From an uncultured Kordia sp. (GTDB lineage Bacteria; Bacteroidota; Bacteroidia; Flavobacteriales; Flavobacteriaceae), in assembly GCF_947489565.1 (NCBI RefSeq), contig NZ_CANLEA010000005.1:186001-250000 (forward strand): a stretch of DNA of 64,000 nucleotides, written 5' to 3'. Numbering within the stretch: the stretch's first letter is position 1; every line of letters starts with the position of its first letter. Under the pieces are notes generated by a model. The model made no database searches. It was not told where the DNA came from and saw only the letters and a list, made by a program, of their open reading frames with translations. The translations under genes and the position numbers were made by a program. Positions 1 to 8,949 of this stretch are shown here, piece by piece.

Positions 1-1463
1 AGAGAAGCTTGTGGGCTACATTCTTTATTGCTTTCGGACTCGGATTTGGAGTATTACTAACACCATGTGTATTTCCTATGATTCCTATGACCGTAAGTTT
101 CTTTACGAAGCAAAGTAAAAATAGGTCAACAGGAATTAGAAATGCAATACTTTACGGATTATTCATTATCGTAATTTATACAGGTTTAGGAACCGCTATT
201 TCTGCACTATTTGGATCGAATGTCATGTACGACATTTCCACAGGAGTTACCTTTAACTTGATCATGTTTTTAGTCTTAATGATCTTTGCATTCTCGTTTA
301 TGGGAGCATTTGAAATTATGTTACCTAATTCCTGGATGAACAAAGTAGACCAACAATCGAATCGTGGAGGAATTATAGGAATCTTCTTTATGGCATTGGC
401 ATTGGCGATTGTATCGTTTTCATGTACATTTCCAATTGCAGGAACAGCTTTATTAGAAGCAGCTACAATAGGAGGAATCACACCAATTATTAGTATGTTA
501 GGATTCTCTTGTGCTATTGCAATTCCGTTTGCATTATTTGCTATTTTCCCTGCATGGATGAATTCTTTACCAAAATCAGGAGGTTGGTTAAATACGGTAA
601 AAGTATTCTTAGGTTTCTTAGAACTTGCTTTTGCGTTCAAGTTCCTATCAATGGTAGATATCGTTTTAGAAACACATTTCTTAGACAGAGAAGTATTCTT
701 AGCGATTTGGATTGCTATTTTTGGAACGCTTGCCTTATATCTTTTTGGAAAAATTCAATTGCCACACGACAGTCCATTGCAAAAAATATCAGTGGGAAGA
801 GCCTCTTTAGGAATGCTAGTATTGGCATTTACACTATACATGCTGCCAGGATTATGGGGAGCGCCATTAAAAATGATTAGTGGTTTTCCACCACCAATGA
901 ATGGATTTAGTGAATCTCCATACGGAGTAGGTTATAAAAAGAATGTACAGGCTAATGTGAATTATTCTGATGCAAATCATAAAGATCAACCTAAACTAGA
1001 AGAAGAAGTATCGCATGAAGGACCACATGGAATTATTGCCTTCTTAGATTACGAAAAAGGACTAGAATACGCTAAAAAAGTAAACAAACCAGTAATGATT
1101 GATTTTACTGGAGTAACTTGCGTAAATTGTAGAAAAATGGAAGAGCAAGTGTGGACAGAAGGAAATATTTTGAGCATGATTAAAAACGATGTTGTTTTAA
1201 TCTCTTTATATGCAGATAACAGAACGAAGCTTCCAAAAGAAGAGCAATATGAATCAAAATTAACAGGAAATAATGTTCGTACGATAGGAGATAAGTGGAA
1301 AGAATTTCAACAAACACGCTACAATACCAATGCACAACCATTATATGTGATTCAAGATGTAAATGGAAATGATTTAACAGAACCTGTTGCCTATACACCG
1401 AATCCAGTAGAATATGAAAAGTGGCTACAAGATGGTATTGATAAATTCAATAAAAAGAAATAA
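1..1463 (+). CDS. dsbD: Thiol:disulfide interchange protein DsbD (5'-truncated by window edge)
   Basis: This inner-membrane protein passes electrons from cytoplasmic thioredoxin to periplasmic thiol proteins. The frame is open to the first base, so the true start and the N-terminal periplasmic domain lie upstream; the TTG at 9 is only the first possible start codon inside the window. The visible 484 residues begin with the conserved membrane motif LLTPCVFPMIPMTV, and a second membrane cysteine lies in SFSCTFPIAGTA. About eight hydrophobic segments follow to roughly residue 285. A periplasmic linker leads to a C-terminal thioredoxin-like domain with the redox motif TCVNCRKME near residue 375. 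This order (CcdA-like membrane domain, then thioredoxin domain) is diagnostic of DsbD. It ends 18 bp before the next gene, so the two are probably co-transcribed. Confidence 0.93.
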   Translation, partial: RSLWATFFIAFGLGFGVLLTPCVFPMIPMTVSFFTKQSKNRSTGIRNAILYGLFIIVIYTGLGTAISALFGSNVMYDISTGVTFNLIMFLVLMIFAFSFMGAFEIMLPNSWMNKVDQQSNRGGIIGIFFMALALAIVSFSCTFPIAGTALLEAATIGGITPIISMLGFSCAIAIPFALFAIFPAWMNSLPKSGGWLNTVKVFLGFLELAFAFKFLSMVDIVLETHFLDREVFLAIWIAIFGTLALYLFGKIQLPHDSPLQKISVGRASLGMLVLAFTLYMLPGLWGAPLKMISGFPPPMNGFSESPYGVGYKKNVQANVNYSDANHKDQPKLEEEVSHEGPHGIIAFLDYEKGLEYAKKVNKPVMIDFTGVTCVNCRKMEEQVWTEGNILSMIKNDVVLISLYADNRTKLPKEEQYESKLTGNNVRTIGDKWKEFQQTRYNTNAQPLYVIQDVNGNDLTEPVAYTPNPVEYEKWLQDGIDKFNKKK

Positions 1464-1481
1464 ATCAACTCGAATAAGTAT

Positions 1482-3314
1482 ATGAAGAAGATCACCAAAA
1501 GTTTAGTAATGCTTCTAGTTTTTACAAGTTTTATTGCTTGTGAAAGTGAAAAAAAAGAAACTACAAAAACATACACAGAAGCAGAAATTACTGAACATTC
1601 AACACGTTTAAATAATTGGTTTCAAGAACAATTTAAGCAAGACTTAAAAGATTCGCCAGAAATGCAAACGCGTATTGGAGATAAAACCGATTATGGAAAA
1701 TGGGACGATATTTCAGCTGCAGCCGAAGAAAAGCGCCTGCAAGTAGCCAAAGATCGTTTAAAATGGCTCAATGAAAATATCGATGTAGCTGCTTTAAATA
1801 AAGATGCAGCATTGAGTTATAAATTATACAAGCAAGATGTTGAAAATCAAATCAATGATTATAAATATCGTTTGTATAACTATCCATTGAACCAGATGCA
1901 TGGAATGCAAGCAGAAATTCCAGCCTTTTTAATCAATATGCATCAAATAAAAGATAAAGGAGATGCCAAAGCCTATATCTCACGTTTAATAGGAATGAAC
2001 AATCTTTTCACACAATTGGAAGGAAACCTAAAAGGCCGTGAAAAAGCTGGAATCATGCCTCCAAAATTTGTATTTGATCATGTCATTAGTGATTGTGAAA
2101 ATATCATCAAAGGAAAACCATTTGACAACAGCAATAAAAACAGTACGCTTTGGAATGATTTTACATCTAAAATAGCTGCTTTAGCCTTAGAAGATGCCGA
2201 TCGTAAAAAGTTAGAAATGCTGGCTAAAGATGCTTTGTTAAACTCAGTACGTCCAGCGTACGGTTCTTTAATTCTATTACTAGAAGAACAAAGAAAACGT
2301 GCAACCGATGAAGATGGTACATGGAAATTTCCAAACGGAATGGAGTTTTACAACACAGCCTTACAACGTACGACAACGACAAATATGACTGCCGATGAAA
2401 TTCATGAGCTTGGATTGCGCGAAGTAGATCGTATTCATAGCGAAATGAAAAAAATCATGCATCAAGTTGGTTTCAAAGGAAACTTAAATGAGTTTTTTGT
2501 CTTCATGAAAAACGACAAACAATTTTATTACCCAGCTACAGATGAAGGGCGAAAAGCATATATGGACAAAGCTACAGCGATGATTAACACTATGAAATCT
2601 CGCTTAAACGAATTGTTCATTACCAAACCAAAAGCGGATATTCAGGTAAAGGTCGTAGAAGCTTTCCGCGAAAAATCTGCAGGAAAAGCATTCTATCAAC
2701 AACCAGCATTAGACGGTTCACGACCAGGAACATATTATGCAAACATGTACGCTATGGAAGCTATGCCAAGTTACCAAATGGAAGCATTAGCCTATCACGA
2801 AGGAATTCCAGGACATCACATGCAAATTGCCATTGCACAAGAATTAGAAAACGTACCAATGTTCAGAAAATTTGGGCGTTATACAGCGTATATTGAAGGT
2901 TGGGGATTATACTCTGAGTTCATTCCAAAAGAAATGGGCTTCTATAGCGATCCGTATTCAGACTTTGGACGATTGGCAATGGAATTGTGGCGCGCATGTA
3001 GATTGGTAGTAGATACGGGAATTCACGCACGCAAATGGACACGTCAGGAAGGAATCAACTATTACACTTCACATACGCCAAATGCAGAGTCGGATGCTAT
3101 AAAAATGGTAGAGCGACATATTGTAATGCCAAGTCAGGCAACGGCTTATAAAGTTGGAATGAACAAAATCATTGACCTCAGAAAAAATGCAAAGGAAAAG
3201 TTAGGAGAGAAGTTTGATATTCGCGAGTTTCACGAAGTTGTGTTAAGCAATGGAGCAGTGCCGTTAAATGTACTAAGCGATTTAGTAGACGAGTGGATTG
3301 ACAGTAAAAAGTAA
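1482..3314 (+). CDS. DUF885 family zinc peptidase-like lipoprotein
   Basis: The 610-residue protein belongs to the DUF885 family, thought to be metallopeptidases. It starts with a lipoprotein signal, a hydrophobic stretch ending in FIAC with the lipidated Cys at residue 20, so it should sit on a membrane facing the periplasm or cell surface. The key motif HEGIPGHH is at residues 439-446 and matches the zinc-binding HExxGH-type site, with YIEGWGLYSE about 30 residues later as in the family. Length is typical. It starts 18 bp after dsbD and is followed by a strong terminator, so it likely ends that operon. The substrate cannot be read from the sequence. Confidence 0.88.
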   Translation: MKKITKSLVMLLVFTSFIACESEKKETTKTYTEAEITEHSTRLNNWFQEQFKQDLKDSPEMQTRIGDKTDYGKWDDISAAAEEKRLQVAKDRLKWLNENIDVAALNKDAALSYKLYKQDVENQINDYKYRLYNYPLNQMHGMQAEIPAFLINMHQIKDKGDAKAYISRLIGMNNLFTQLEGNLKGREKAGIMPPKFVFDHVISDCENIIKGKPFDNSNKNSTLWNDFTSKIAALALEDADRKKLEMLAKDALLNSVRPAYGSLILLLEEQRKRATDEDGTWKFPNGMEFYNTALQRTTTTNMTADEIHELGLREVDRIHSEMKKIMHQVGFKGNLNEFFVFMKNDKQFYYPATDEGRKAYMDKATAMINTMKSRLNELFITKPKADIQVKVVEAFREKSAGKAFYQQPALDGSRPGTYYANMYAMEAMPSYQMEALAYHEGIPGHHMQIAIAQELENVPMFRKFGRYTAYIEGWGLYSEFIPKEMGFYSDPYSDFGRLAMELWRACRLVVDTGIHARKWTRQEGINYYTSHTPNAESDAIKMVERHIVMPSQATAYKVGMNKIIDLRKNAKEKLGEKFDIREFHEVVLSNGAVPLNVLSDLVDEWIDSKK

Positions 3315-3340
3315 TTCAATCTCATATAAAATATAGAAAA

Positions 3341-3369
3341 ACGAGTGCTTTTAGTGCTCGTTTTTTTTA
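3341..3369 (+). terminator. Rho-independent terminator after the DUF885 gene
   Basis: The arms ACGAG and CTCGT flank a short TGC/GTG-containing loop and are followed by eight T residues. It closes the dsbD-DUF885 unit. Confidence 0.75.
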
Positions 3370-3609
3370 TCCCTAATCCCTATTCTTCACACTTTCGTGG
3401 GATTGTACACGTTTCAAATAAAAGTCAGTAATCAGGAAATAAAAATAGCAAAAAGTACAGCCATTCTCTTTGTTTTCGTAAGGTTTGAAGCAACTCAGTA
3501 ATATTAAATGAAAGAATTTGCTATTAGAAAAAAATCTAAAGAAAGCGAGTTAGCTATAAAAAATCATATTCTCATTCATGATGGAATAAATAGTGATCAC
3601 TCCGAGCGT

Positions 3610-3633
3610 GTCATATCGAGCGCAGTCGAGATA
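3610..3633. repeat. Candidate dispersed repeat (TCGAGCGCAGTCGA type)
   Basis: The core TCGAGCGCAGTCGAGA is a short partly symmetrical sequence that I recognise as recurring in intergenic regions of flavobacterial genomes. Only one copy is seen in this window, so its repeat nature rests on general knowledge rather than on this sequence. Confidence 0.4.
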
Positions 3634-3692
3634 CATTCAAAATGAAAAATTTAGTGTATAAGAAGAACTCCAAGCCTTTATAAGTATGATAT

Positions 3693-3725
3693 AAAAAAAC
3701 GGATACAAAATGTATCCGTTTTTTT
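3693..3725. terminator. Bidirectional terminator
   Basis: A perfect stem CGGATACA/TGTATCCG with loop AAA is flanked by an A-run on the left and a T-run on the right. It can stop transcription in both directions, and it lies just past the 3' end of the minus-strand gene at 3747-4769. Confidence 0.85.
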
Positions 3726-3746
3726 ATGCTATATTAAAATCAAGAA

Positions 3747-4769
3747 TTACTTGATAATTAATTTCTTAGTTGTAGAAGCATCATTCGTTGTTAACTTCAT
3801 GAAATACATTCCAGTATTTAAGTTTAAACTTAAATCTGTATTTGTAGTAATTCCATTCATTTCAAATGATCCCATTGTACGACCATTCAAGTCAGTAATT
3901 GTAACATTTTGTAATGCTACACCTGAGTTACGAATTGTAATATTTCCATCAGATGGATTTGGATATACTGCAAATGAATTACTTAAAACCTCTTCAGTTG
4001 ATAAAACCATTAAATTTAATTGATCTGGCATTGCTAAAACAGCATTACTATGATTAGCGTCTAATGTGTTAACTTGCAGGTAATTACTAGGGTTTTGAAA
4101 AGAAGCTTTGGCAGAATTAATAGCTTCAGCTTCTGTAGTAAAACCAGAAAAATCATATGAAGCGTTGTAAATTACATTGTCAAACTCATTATCAACTCCA
4201 GTGTTTGCTCCTAAAGCTAAAGCGCTAACAGGACTGCTTAATGTAGAAGGTAATGAAGTTTCATTACTATCAGTAGGATCTCCTGTAAAAAGAGTTGAAG
4301 CAGAACTTAAAATATATATAAAAGTAGGATTGCTAGCAGCATTTGTTCCACCAACAGGATTTCCAGTATCTTGAAATACTACAATTTGATCTCCACCAGT
4401 TGATAATAAAAAGTTAGTTCCAGTTATTCTACTATCAGAATAATTTGTAAAATCAGTTCCTCCACCAGAATACTTTATGATATCACCAGCATCTAGACCT
4501 CCAGCAGGAGCAGTATATTTTCTAGCACCTTCTGTACATGCAGGTGATCTAAATTGATCTGTTACAGAACTTACTCCACAATCTGTAAAGAAAATTCCAG
4601 TTCCAGCATCTATGTCTACAAAAGTTACAAATGCAAAAGAATCGGGATCATCTCCTTGTAATTGAATAACAACAATATCTCCAGGAGCTAAAGTTGTTTG
4701 TGCTAACGCACCGGTACTAAATAAAAAAATTGGTATTAAAACCAATAAAGAAAGTAATTTTGTTTTCAT
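3747..4769 (-). CDS. T9SS-secreted protein of unknown function
   Basis: The 340-residue protein has an N-terminal signal peptide (MKTKLLSLLVLIPIFLFSTG, cleavage probably near ALAQ) and a C-terminal type A T9SS sorting domain. That domain starts around AVYPNPSDGNITI, continues through MYFMKLTT and ends in KKLIIK. It should cross the outer membrane and be released or anchored outside the cell. The middle part starts with APGDIVVIQLQGDDPDSFAF and contains DAGTGIFFTDCG, a pattern found in other secreted Bacteroidota proteins without known function. It follows the two collar-domain genes on the same strand but has its own likely promoter and lies past a terminator-like hairpin. Confidence 0.8.
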   Translation of the reverse strand: MKTKLLSLLVLIPIFLFSTGALAQTTLAPGDIVVIQLQGDDPDSFAFVTFVDIDAGTGIFFTDCGVSSVTDQFRSPACTEGARKYTAPAGGLDAGDIIKYSGGGTDFTNYSDSRITGTNFLLSTGGDQIVVFQDTGNPVGGTNAASNPTFIYILSSASTLFTGDPTDSNETSLPSTLSSPVSALALGANTGVDNEFDNVIYNASYDFSGFTTEAEAINSAKASFQNPSNYLQVNTLDANHSNAVLAMPDQLNLMVLSTEEVLSNSFAVYPNPSDGNITIRNSGVALQNVTITDLNGRTMGSFEMNGITTNTDLSLNLNTGMYFMKLTTNDASTTKKLIIK

Positions 4770-4791
4770 ATTGTTTAGGATTTTTAAACAG

Positions 4792-4824
4792 TAAAGATAG
4801 TAAATTAAAAAAGATACCTACAAA
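4792..4824 (-). promoter_or_regulatory. Candidate promoter for the T9SS protein gene
   Basis: Read on the minus strand, TTTG (4824-4821) is followed after 21 nt by TATCTTTA (4799-4792), close to the Bacteroidota -33/-7 pattern TTTG-N19-TAnnTTTG. The start codon lies about 20 nt downstream. Confidence 0.45.
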
Positions 4825-4851
4825 CTGCTAGGGAATAATTAATGTTAAGTT

Positions 4852-4885
4852 AAAATTCCTCTCTAAAAATTGAATTTCAGAGAGG
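4852..4885 (-). terminator. Terminator after the second collar-domain gene
   Basis: The arms CCTCTCT (4858-4864) and AGAGAGG (4879-4885) pair, and on the minus strand the hairpin is followed by AATTTTA. It separates the collar-protein pair from the T9SS gene. Confidence 0.6.
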
Positions 4886-4899
4886 AGTATAATTTTTAA

Positions 4900-5469
4900 T
4901 TAGCTTCTTGAAGGAAAAGTTCCTTGCATTGCAATAATATAGTTAATACCTAAGAAAGGATTTCTTATATTAAATGGTTGATTATTACCAGAAGCCCCAG
5001 TATTACCAGTTATTTGAACAGAGTTAGGTGCCATTGCTGTAGTAGCAGTTATACCCGTATTGTACAGACTAATATCTCCGTTACTAGCTTGTGCTACCCC
5101 TAAATTGCCAGCAGCAGGATCGTCAGTAGTAGCATCTTCATCGTTTACACCAATGCTACCTTTCATATTTCCAGCATTATGGAAGTGATTAGGTAACTCT
5201 AGAAGAGTTAGTGTTTTTGTTTCAATACCACCTCTTTGTCCTAATTTGATGTCAGACAATCCTGGACCACGACCTGCATGGATTGGATTTCTACTTCTTA
5301 AATCTGGCAAAGCAAACGTTGTTCTTCCATCACCTCCGTACGTAGTACCCAAAAGTGAAAAAAGCGCTTGGTTAGATGCTATTGGCAGTAATTGTCCGTC
5401 ACATAATGCCCAACCTCTTGGAGCAAAATTTCCGGCAAACATTACTATTTGCGCTAAAAATGGATTCAT
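4900..5469 (-). CDS. Phage tail collar domain protein (microcystin-dependent-protein-like)
   Basis: This 189-residue protein has the phage tail collar fold of the Mdp family. The N-terminus reads FAGNFAPRGWALCDGQLLPI, followed by LLGTTYGGDGRTTFALPDLR and HAGRGPGLSDIKLGQRGG, which are hallmark motifs. The C-terminal half is a variable, Gly/Asn-rich beta region ending in NPFLGINYIIAMQGTFPSRS. There is no signal peptide. Its upstream neighbour is a close paralogue (same length, same blocks), 49 bp away, so the two probably arose by tandem duplication and are co-transcribed. Related proteins are tail-fibre tips of phages, but chromosomal Mdp-type copies have no settled role. Whether they serve the eCIS 5 kb away is unknown. 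Confidence 0.87.
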   Translation of the reverse strand: MNPFLAQIVMFAGNFAPRGWALCDGQLLPIASNQALFSLLGTTYGGDGRTTFALPDLRSRNPIHAGRGPGLSDIKLGQRGGIETKTLTLLELPNHFHNAGNMKGSIGVNDEDATTDDPAAGNLGVAQASNGDISLYNTGITATTAMAPNSVQITGNTGASGNNQPFNIRNPFLGINYIIAMQGTFPSRS

Positions 5470-5518
5470 AATATATTTTTTTAATGTTAATTAATTCGAT
5501 TTTATAAAAGCCCAAATT

Positions 5519-6085
5519 TTAGCTTCTTGATGGATATACTCCAAGCATTGCAATGATAAAGTTTACACCTTCAAATGGATTTCTAATATAGAAAGATTGA
5601 TTACCTCCTGTCGCTAATGTGTTTCCTGTAACAGAAACAGAGTTAGCTGCCATTGCTGCATTATTATTTATAGCATTGTATGGACTTACATCTCCTTCAC
5701 TTGCCTGTGCTACACCAAAATTTGCATTAGCAGGATCATCTGTAGTTGCGTCTTCATCATTTACCATAATACTACCTTTTAACGTAGCTCCACTATGTGA
5801 GTGATTAGGCATTTCTAATACATTTAACGTATGGTACTCAGCACCACCTCTTTGTCCTAGCTTAATTGTAGACAAACCTGGTCCTGTTCCTGGGTGAATA
5901 GCACTTCTACCACGTAAATCAGGTAAAGCAAATGTAGTTCTACCATCTCCTCCATAAGTTGTTCCTAAAATAGAAAACAAAGCCGAGTTTGATGAGATAG
6001 CTAATAATTGTCCGTTACATAATGCCCAACCTCTTGGTGCAAAATTTCCTCCGAACATAACAATTTCTCCGATAAATGGATCCAT
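5519..6085 (-). CDS. Phage tail collar domain protein, paralogue
   Basis: The 188-residue protein is a paralogue of the product of the following minus-strand gene, with the same block order: FGGNFAPRGWALCNGQLLAI, LGTTYGGDGRTTFALPDLRG, HPGTGPGLSTIKLGQRGG and the C-terminal NPFEGVNFIIAMLGVYPSRS. It is the first gene of the minus-strand pair. The conserved half is the collar domain; the variable half carries NDEDATTDDPAN, also present in the partner. No signal peptide is visible. The function is inferred only from the family: a fibre-tip-like trimer. Confidence 0.87.
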   Translation of the reverse strand: MDPFIGEIVMFGGNFAPRGWALCNGQLLAISSNSALFSILGTTYGGDGRTTFALPDLRGRSAIHPGTGPGLSTIKLGQRGGAEYHTLNVLEMPNHSHSGATLKGSIMVNDEDATTDDPANANFGVAQASEGDVSPYNAINNNAAMAANSVSVTGNTLATGGNQSFYIRNPFEGVNFIIAMLGVYPSRS

Positions 6086-6317
6086 AATAATATAGTTTAT
6101 AAGGTTAAAAAAATAAAGATAGCATTTTTTATTAAATACCAGTGTTTCAAAATTATATCTATTATGTTATGATTACAGAGGTCAAATCACTTAAAAATAA
6201 AAACACGTAGAAGTACGTAATTCTAAATAAAAATTATTCTTTTAAGTAAGAATTGTAGAAAGTAGAACCATATATTTTACTATTTTTAAACCATACTAAC
6301 TACAAAATTTAATAATT

Positions 6318-6674
6318 ATGGATTCAAAATTCGGAGAACAAAAAAAAGGAATCGTTTACCCAACAAATGCAATTCCTTTATCCACAGCAGAAGACTGGAC
6401 AAAAGCTTGGAGAAATAGAACATCGATTCAAGATATTGATGGTTTCTTTATACCTATGGCAGATATTAATGAAGCTCGTGCGGAACTAGGAATAGAAAAT
6501 ATGAGAGGATATTTAGGAATTGATGGAACTGGAGTTTGCCATCTTCTTCTTGTAGGCGTAGACGCAAAAGGAAATGATATGATTGATGAAGCTGCTGGTC
6601 AATTTGTATACGATTATACCAAACCATGTCCTCAACAATGTGGAAATAATAATGGATTAAACGGGAGAAAATAA
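6318..6674 (+). CDS. Small protein of unknown function with CP-x-x-C tail
   Basis: The 118-residue protein has no signal peptide. It ends with YDYTKPCPQQCGNNNG, and just before this is VGVDAKGNDMID. The same arrangement (IGKDKKGNLLIN, then YDFTHPCPTECDPC) closes the 276-residue lipoprotein at 9754-10584, so the two share a C-terminal module of about 40 residues. The stop is 3 bp before the next start, which points to co-transcription with the downstream membrane protein, histidine kinase and response regulator. The family was not recognised; its link to signalling is inferred from position alone. Confidence 0.7.
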   Translation: MDSKFGEQKKGIVYPTNAIPLSTAEDWTKAWRNRTSIQDIDGFFIPMADINEARAELGIENMRGYLGIDGTGVCHLLLVGVDAKGNDMIDEAAGQFVYDYTKPCPQQCGNNNGLNGRK

Positions 6675-6677
6675 TTT

Positions 6678-7328
6678 ATGTCATTATTAGATATATTTTC
6701 TGATGGCTCTACAATAGTTTTACTATTGAATGCAATACTGTATTCAAAGCATGCGATATCAAAAGATTTGGCGTACAAGTATTTTGCCATTTATTTATTG
6801 TTAATGGCAATAAACCAAAGTATTGTTACTATTTTTTTTGAATTAGAAATAGATAATACTTTTTTGGCGCATACATATATGATTGCGCAGTTTATAATGT
6901 TGAGTCTATTTTATCATGCAATATTTGAAACGCAAAATCAAAGAAAATATATTTTAATAATATTATTAATTGTATCAATAATATTAGGAGTCCAATATAC
7001 TCGGACTCCTGATTTATTTTTTAATTACAATACTATAGGAATTATTGCTACATCAACGATCCTTATATCATATGCAATTACCTATTTTTTCTATCATATT
7101 GGAGATAAGGAGCTTAAGTTGTATTTAGTCAATAGCGGAATATTGATTTACCTTTTGGGTACCATATTAATATTTTCAATTGCAAATGTTGGCTTAAAGT
7201 TAGATCCAAAGATAGAGAGTGCTTTATGGATACTTAATGCAATAATATTTTTAGTCTTTCAAATTATCATATTGATACAATGGTTTGTGGATAGAAAAAA
7301 GAAGAAAAATAGTTTAAAACAATTTTAA
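6678..7328 (+). CDS. Multi-pass membrane protein, probable sensor partner
   Basis: The 216-residue protein is almost entirely hydrophobic, with about seven membrane helices and a short basic C-terminal tail (DRKKKKNSLKQF). No catalytic motif is present. Its stop codon overlaps the start of the histidine kinase gene (TAATG), indicating translational coupling. That kinase has only a short membrane anchor, so this protein may provide the missing sensing domain; this is an inference from gene order. Confidence 0.75.
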   Translation: MSLLDIFSDGSTIVLLLNAILYSKHAISKDLAYKYFAIYLLLMAINQSIVTIFFELEIDNTFLAHTYMIAQFIMLSLFYHAIFETQNQRKYILIILLIVSIILGVQYTRTPDLFFNYNTIGIIATSTILISYAITYFFYHIGDKELKLYLVNSGILIYLLGTILIFSIANVGLKLDPKIESALWILNAIIFLVFQIIILIQWFVDRKKKKNSLKQF

Positions 7329-8122
7329 TGGATTCACCTTTTTTAGAAGATATTGGAGTCATTACAGTCGTTATTTTTGGCGTAATTCTTCTGTTGGTTA
7401 TGGGATTAACACTGATTCTGTTTTTCTATTTGTCACGAAAAAAAATTATTCAAAAAGAACTCGAAAAGAAAACATTAGAACTCAATCATCAAAAAGAAAT
7501 GCTCAAAGCTACAATTGTAGCGCAAGAGGTGGAACGTAATCGTATTGCGCAAGATCTACACGATGCTATTAGTGCCAAATTAAATGTGGTAGCATTAAGT
7601 GCAAATTTTTTACTAGAAGAAGAAAATGTTACAGAGCAAGAAACCGATGAAATTATTACGCATGTGCTAAATGTAACCAATAAAACGATTGAAAGTTCGC
7701 GTAAAATTGCACATAACTTATTACCACCAATTCTCGAAAAGTTTGGACTTGGCGCAGCTTTAGAAGAATTGTGTGATGAATTTAGCAACAGTAAAAAAGT
7801 AAAAGTCTTCTCAAAAATCGATTACAAAGCAGGAAGACTTGCAAAAGATAATGAATTGCATGTCTTTAGAATAGTGCAAGAACTTATGAATAATTCCATG
7901 CGTCATGGAAAAGCAAAAGAAATAGAATTAAATTTTAATCCGAAAGCAGCGAACTTATTTTTATATTATAAAGATGATGGTTTAGGATTTGACACCAAAA
8001 AAATTGGAGAACAGAAAGGATTAGGGTTGCGAAACATAGAAAGTAGAGTATCTTTACTACAAGGAGAAATTAGCTATCATAGCGAAGACCAAAAAGGAGT
8101 AAAAGTAGAAATTACCATATAA
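7328..8122 (+). CDS. Sensor histidine kinase (HisKA_3 / NarX-DegS type)
   Basis: The 264-residue kinase has one N-terminal membrane helix (about residues 10-35), a short coiled coil, and a HisKA_3 dimerisation domain with the phosphorylated His in NRIAQDLHDAISAKLN. A HATPase_c domain follows, with the N box ELMNNSMRHG and the glycine motifs DDGLGFD and GLGLRNIESR. This architecture pairs with LuxR-type response regulators, and one follows 12 bp downstream. There is no extracellular sensor domain of any size, so input is probably taken from the overlapping upstream membrane protein. The ligand is unknown. Confidence 0.9.
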   Translation: MDSPFLEDIGVITVVIFGVILLLVMGLTLILFFYLSRKKIIQKELEKKTLELNHQKEMLKATIVAQEVERNRIAQDLHDAISAKLNVVALSANFLLEEENVTEQETDEIITHVLNVTNKTIESSRKIAHNLLPPILEKFGLGAALEELCDEFSNSKKVKVFSKIDYKAGRLAKDNELHVFRIVQELMNNSMRHGKAKEIELNFNPKAANLFLYYKDDGLGFDTKKIGEQKGLGLRNIESRVSLLQGEISYHSEDQKGVKVEITI

Positions 8123-8134
8123 ATACACCAAATC

Positions 8135-8815
8135 ATGGATACACCAATTATAAAAATAGCCATTGCTGACGACGAAGCTCTGTTTAGGGCAGGAATGTCG
8201 TTTATACTAACACGTATAAAAAACTTTGAAATTATTTTTGAAGCCGAAAATGGCGCGGACTTAATAGAAAAGTTAAAAGTAGCAACCGAAAAGCCAGATG
8301 TAATACTAATGGACTTAAAAATGCCATTACTCAATGGTGTTGAAAGCACAAAAATTCTACAAAAAGAGTATCCCGAAATCAAAGTCATAGCAGTCACAAG
8401 TTACGATGGTAAATCATTTATTACAAACATGATAGATGTTGGAGCTTCTTCTTATCTACTCAAAAATACATCCCCAAAAGTAGTAGTACATACTATCAAT
8501 GAAGTGTATGACAAAGGCTTCTATTATGATGAACGTGTGTTAAAAATTATTCATGAAAACCTATTATCTGCCAAAAGCAAACGCATCAAAAGCGACTTAG
8601 ATAACAATCTCCTCACAAAGCGTGAAAAAGAAATATTAGAACTCATCTGCAATCAATATACCACCAACGAAATAGCGGATAAACTCTTTATCAGTCCGCG
8701 AACAGTAGAAGGACATCGAAATAACTTATTACTAAAAACAGAATCTAAAAATGTAGCAGGTTTGGTAATTTATGGAATTCAAAAAAAGCTCATAGAATTA
8801 TCACCTGATTTTTAA
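8135..8815 (+). CDS. LuxR/NarL-family response regulator
   Basis: The 226-residue protein has an N-terminal receiver domain with the acidic pair in IAIADDEALFRAG, the phosphoacceptor Asp in VILMDLKMPLLNG, and the conserved Lys in LLKNTSP. A C-terminal LuxR-type helix-turn-helix follows: LTKREKEILELICNQYTTNE, then IADKLFISPRTVEGHR. It is the last gene of the operon that starts near 6318 and is the cognate partner of the kinase immediately upstream. Targets are not evident. Confidence 0.92.
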   Translation: MDTPIIKIAIADDEALFRAGMSFILTRIKNFEIIFEAENGADLIEKLKVATEKPDVILMDLKMPLLNGVESTKILQKEYPEIKVIAVTSYDGKSFITNMIDVGASSYLLKNTSPKVVVHTINEVYDKGFYYDERVLKIIHENLLSAKSKRIKSDLDNNLLTKREKEILELICNQYTTNEIADKLFISPRTVEGHRNNLLLKTESKNVAGLVIYGIQKKLIELSPDF

Positions 8816-8920
8816 TCGCTACGTATTGACAATTTTGTAATAAACTTATCACGATAGAAAATAACAAATATATTCATGATGTTATTTTCTACACGCTATG
8901 AATATCCAGAATATTATCTT

Positions 8921-8928
8921 TACTTTTG
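8921..8928 (+). promoter_or_regulatory. Bacteroidota -7 promoter element for tmk
   Basis: TACTTTTG fits TAnnTTTG exactly and lies 21 nt before the ATG at 8950. A weak -33 counterpart (ATG in place of TTG) lies about 20 nt upstream. The in-frame TTG at 8926 is part of this element and so is unlikely to be a start codon. Confidence 0.6.
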
Positions 8929-8949
8929 AAGCCTACAAGTAACATTTAC

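Larger units (their letters stand above)
3315..3746. other. Intergenic region between convergent genes
   Basis: These 430 bases hold two terminators (3341-3369 and 3693-3725) and a short dispersed-repeat-like sequence (3610-3633). A 45-codon open frame at 3508-3645 has no recognisable product and runs through the repeat, so I do not call it a gene. No RNA gene is seen. Confidence 0.6.

Noticed and set aside
3508-3645. 45-codon open frame starting ATG AAA GAA TTT in the intergenic region
   Set aside because: It has no recognisable product, no clear ribosome site, and it runs through a dispersed-repeat-like sequence.
8926-8949. TTG start extending thymidylate kinase by eight residues
   Set aside because: The TTG is part of a TACTTTTG promoter element, and the ATG at 8950 gives the standard family length.
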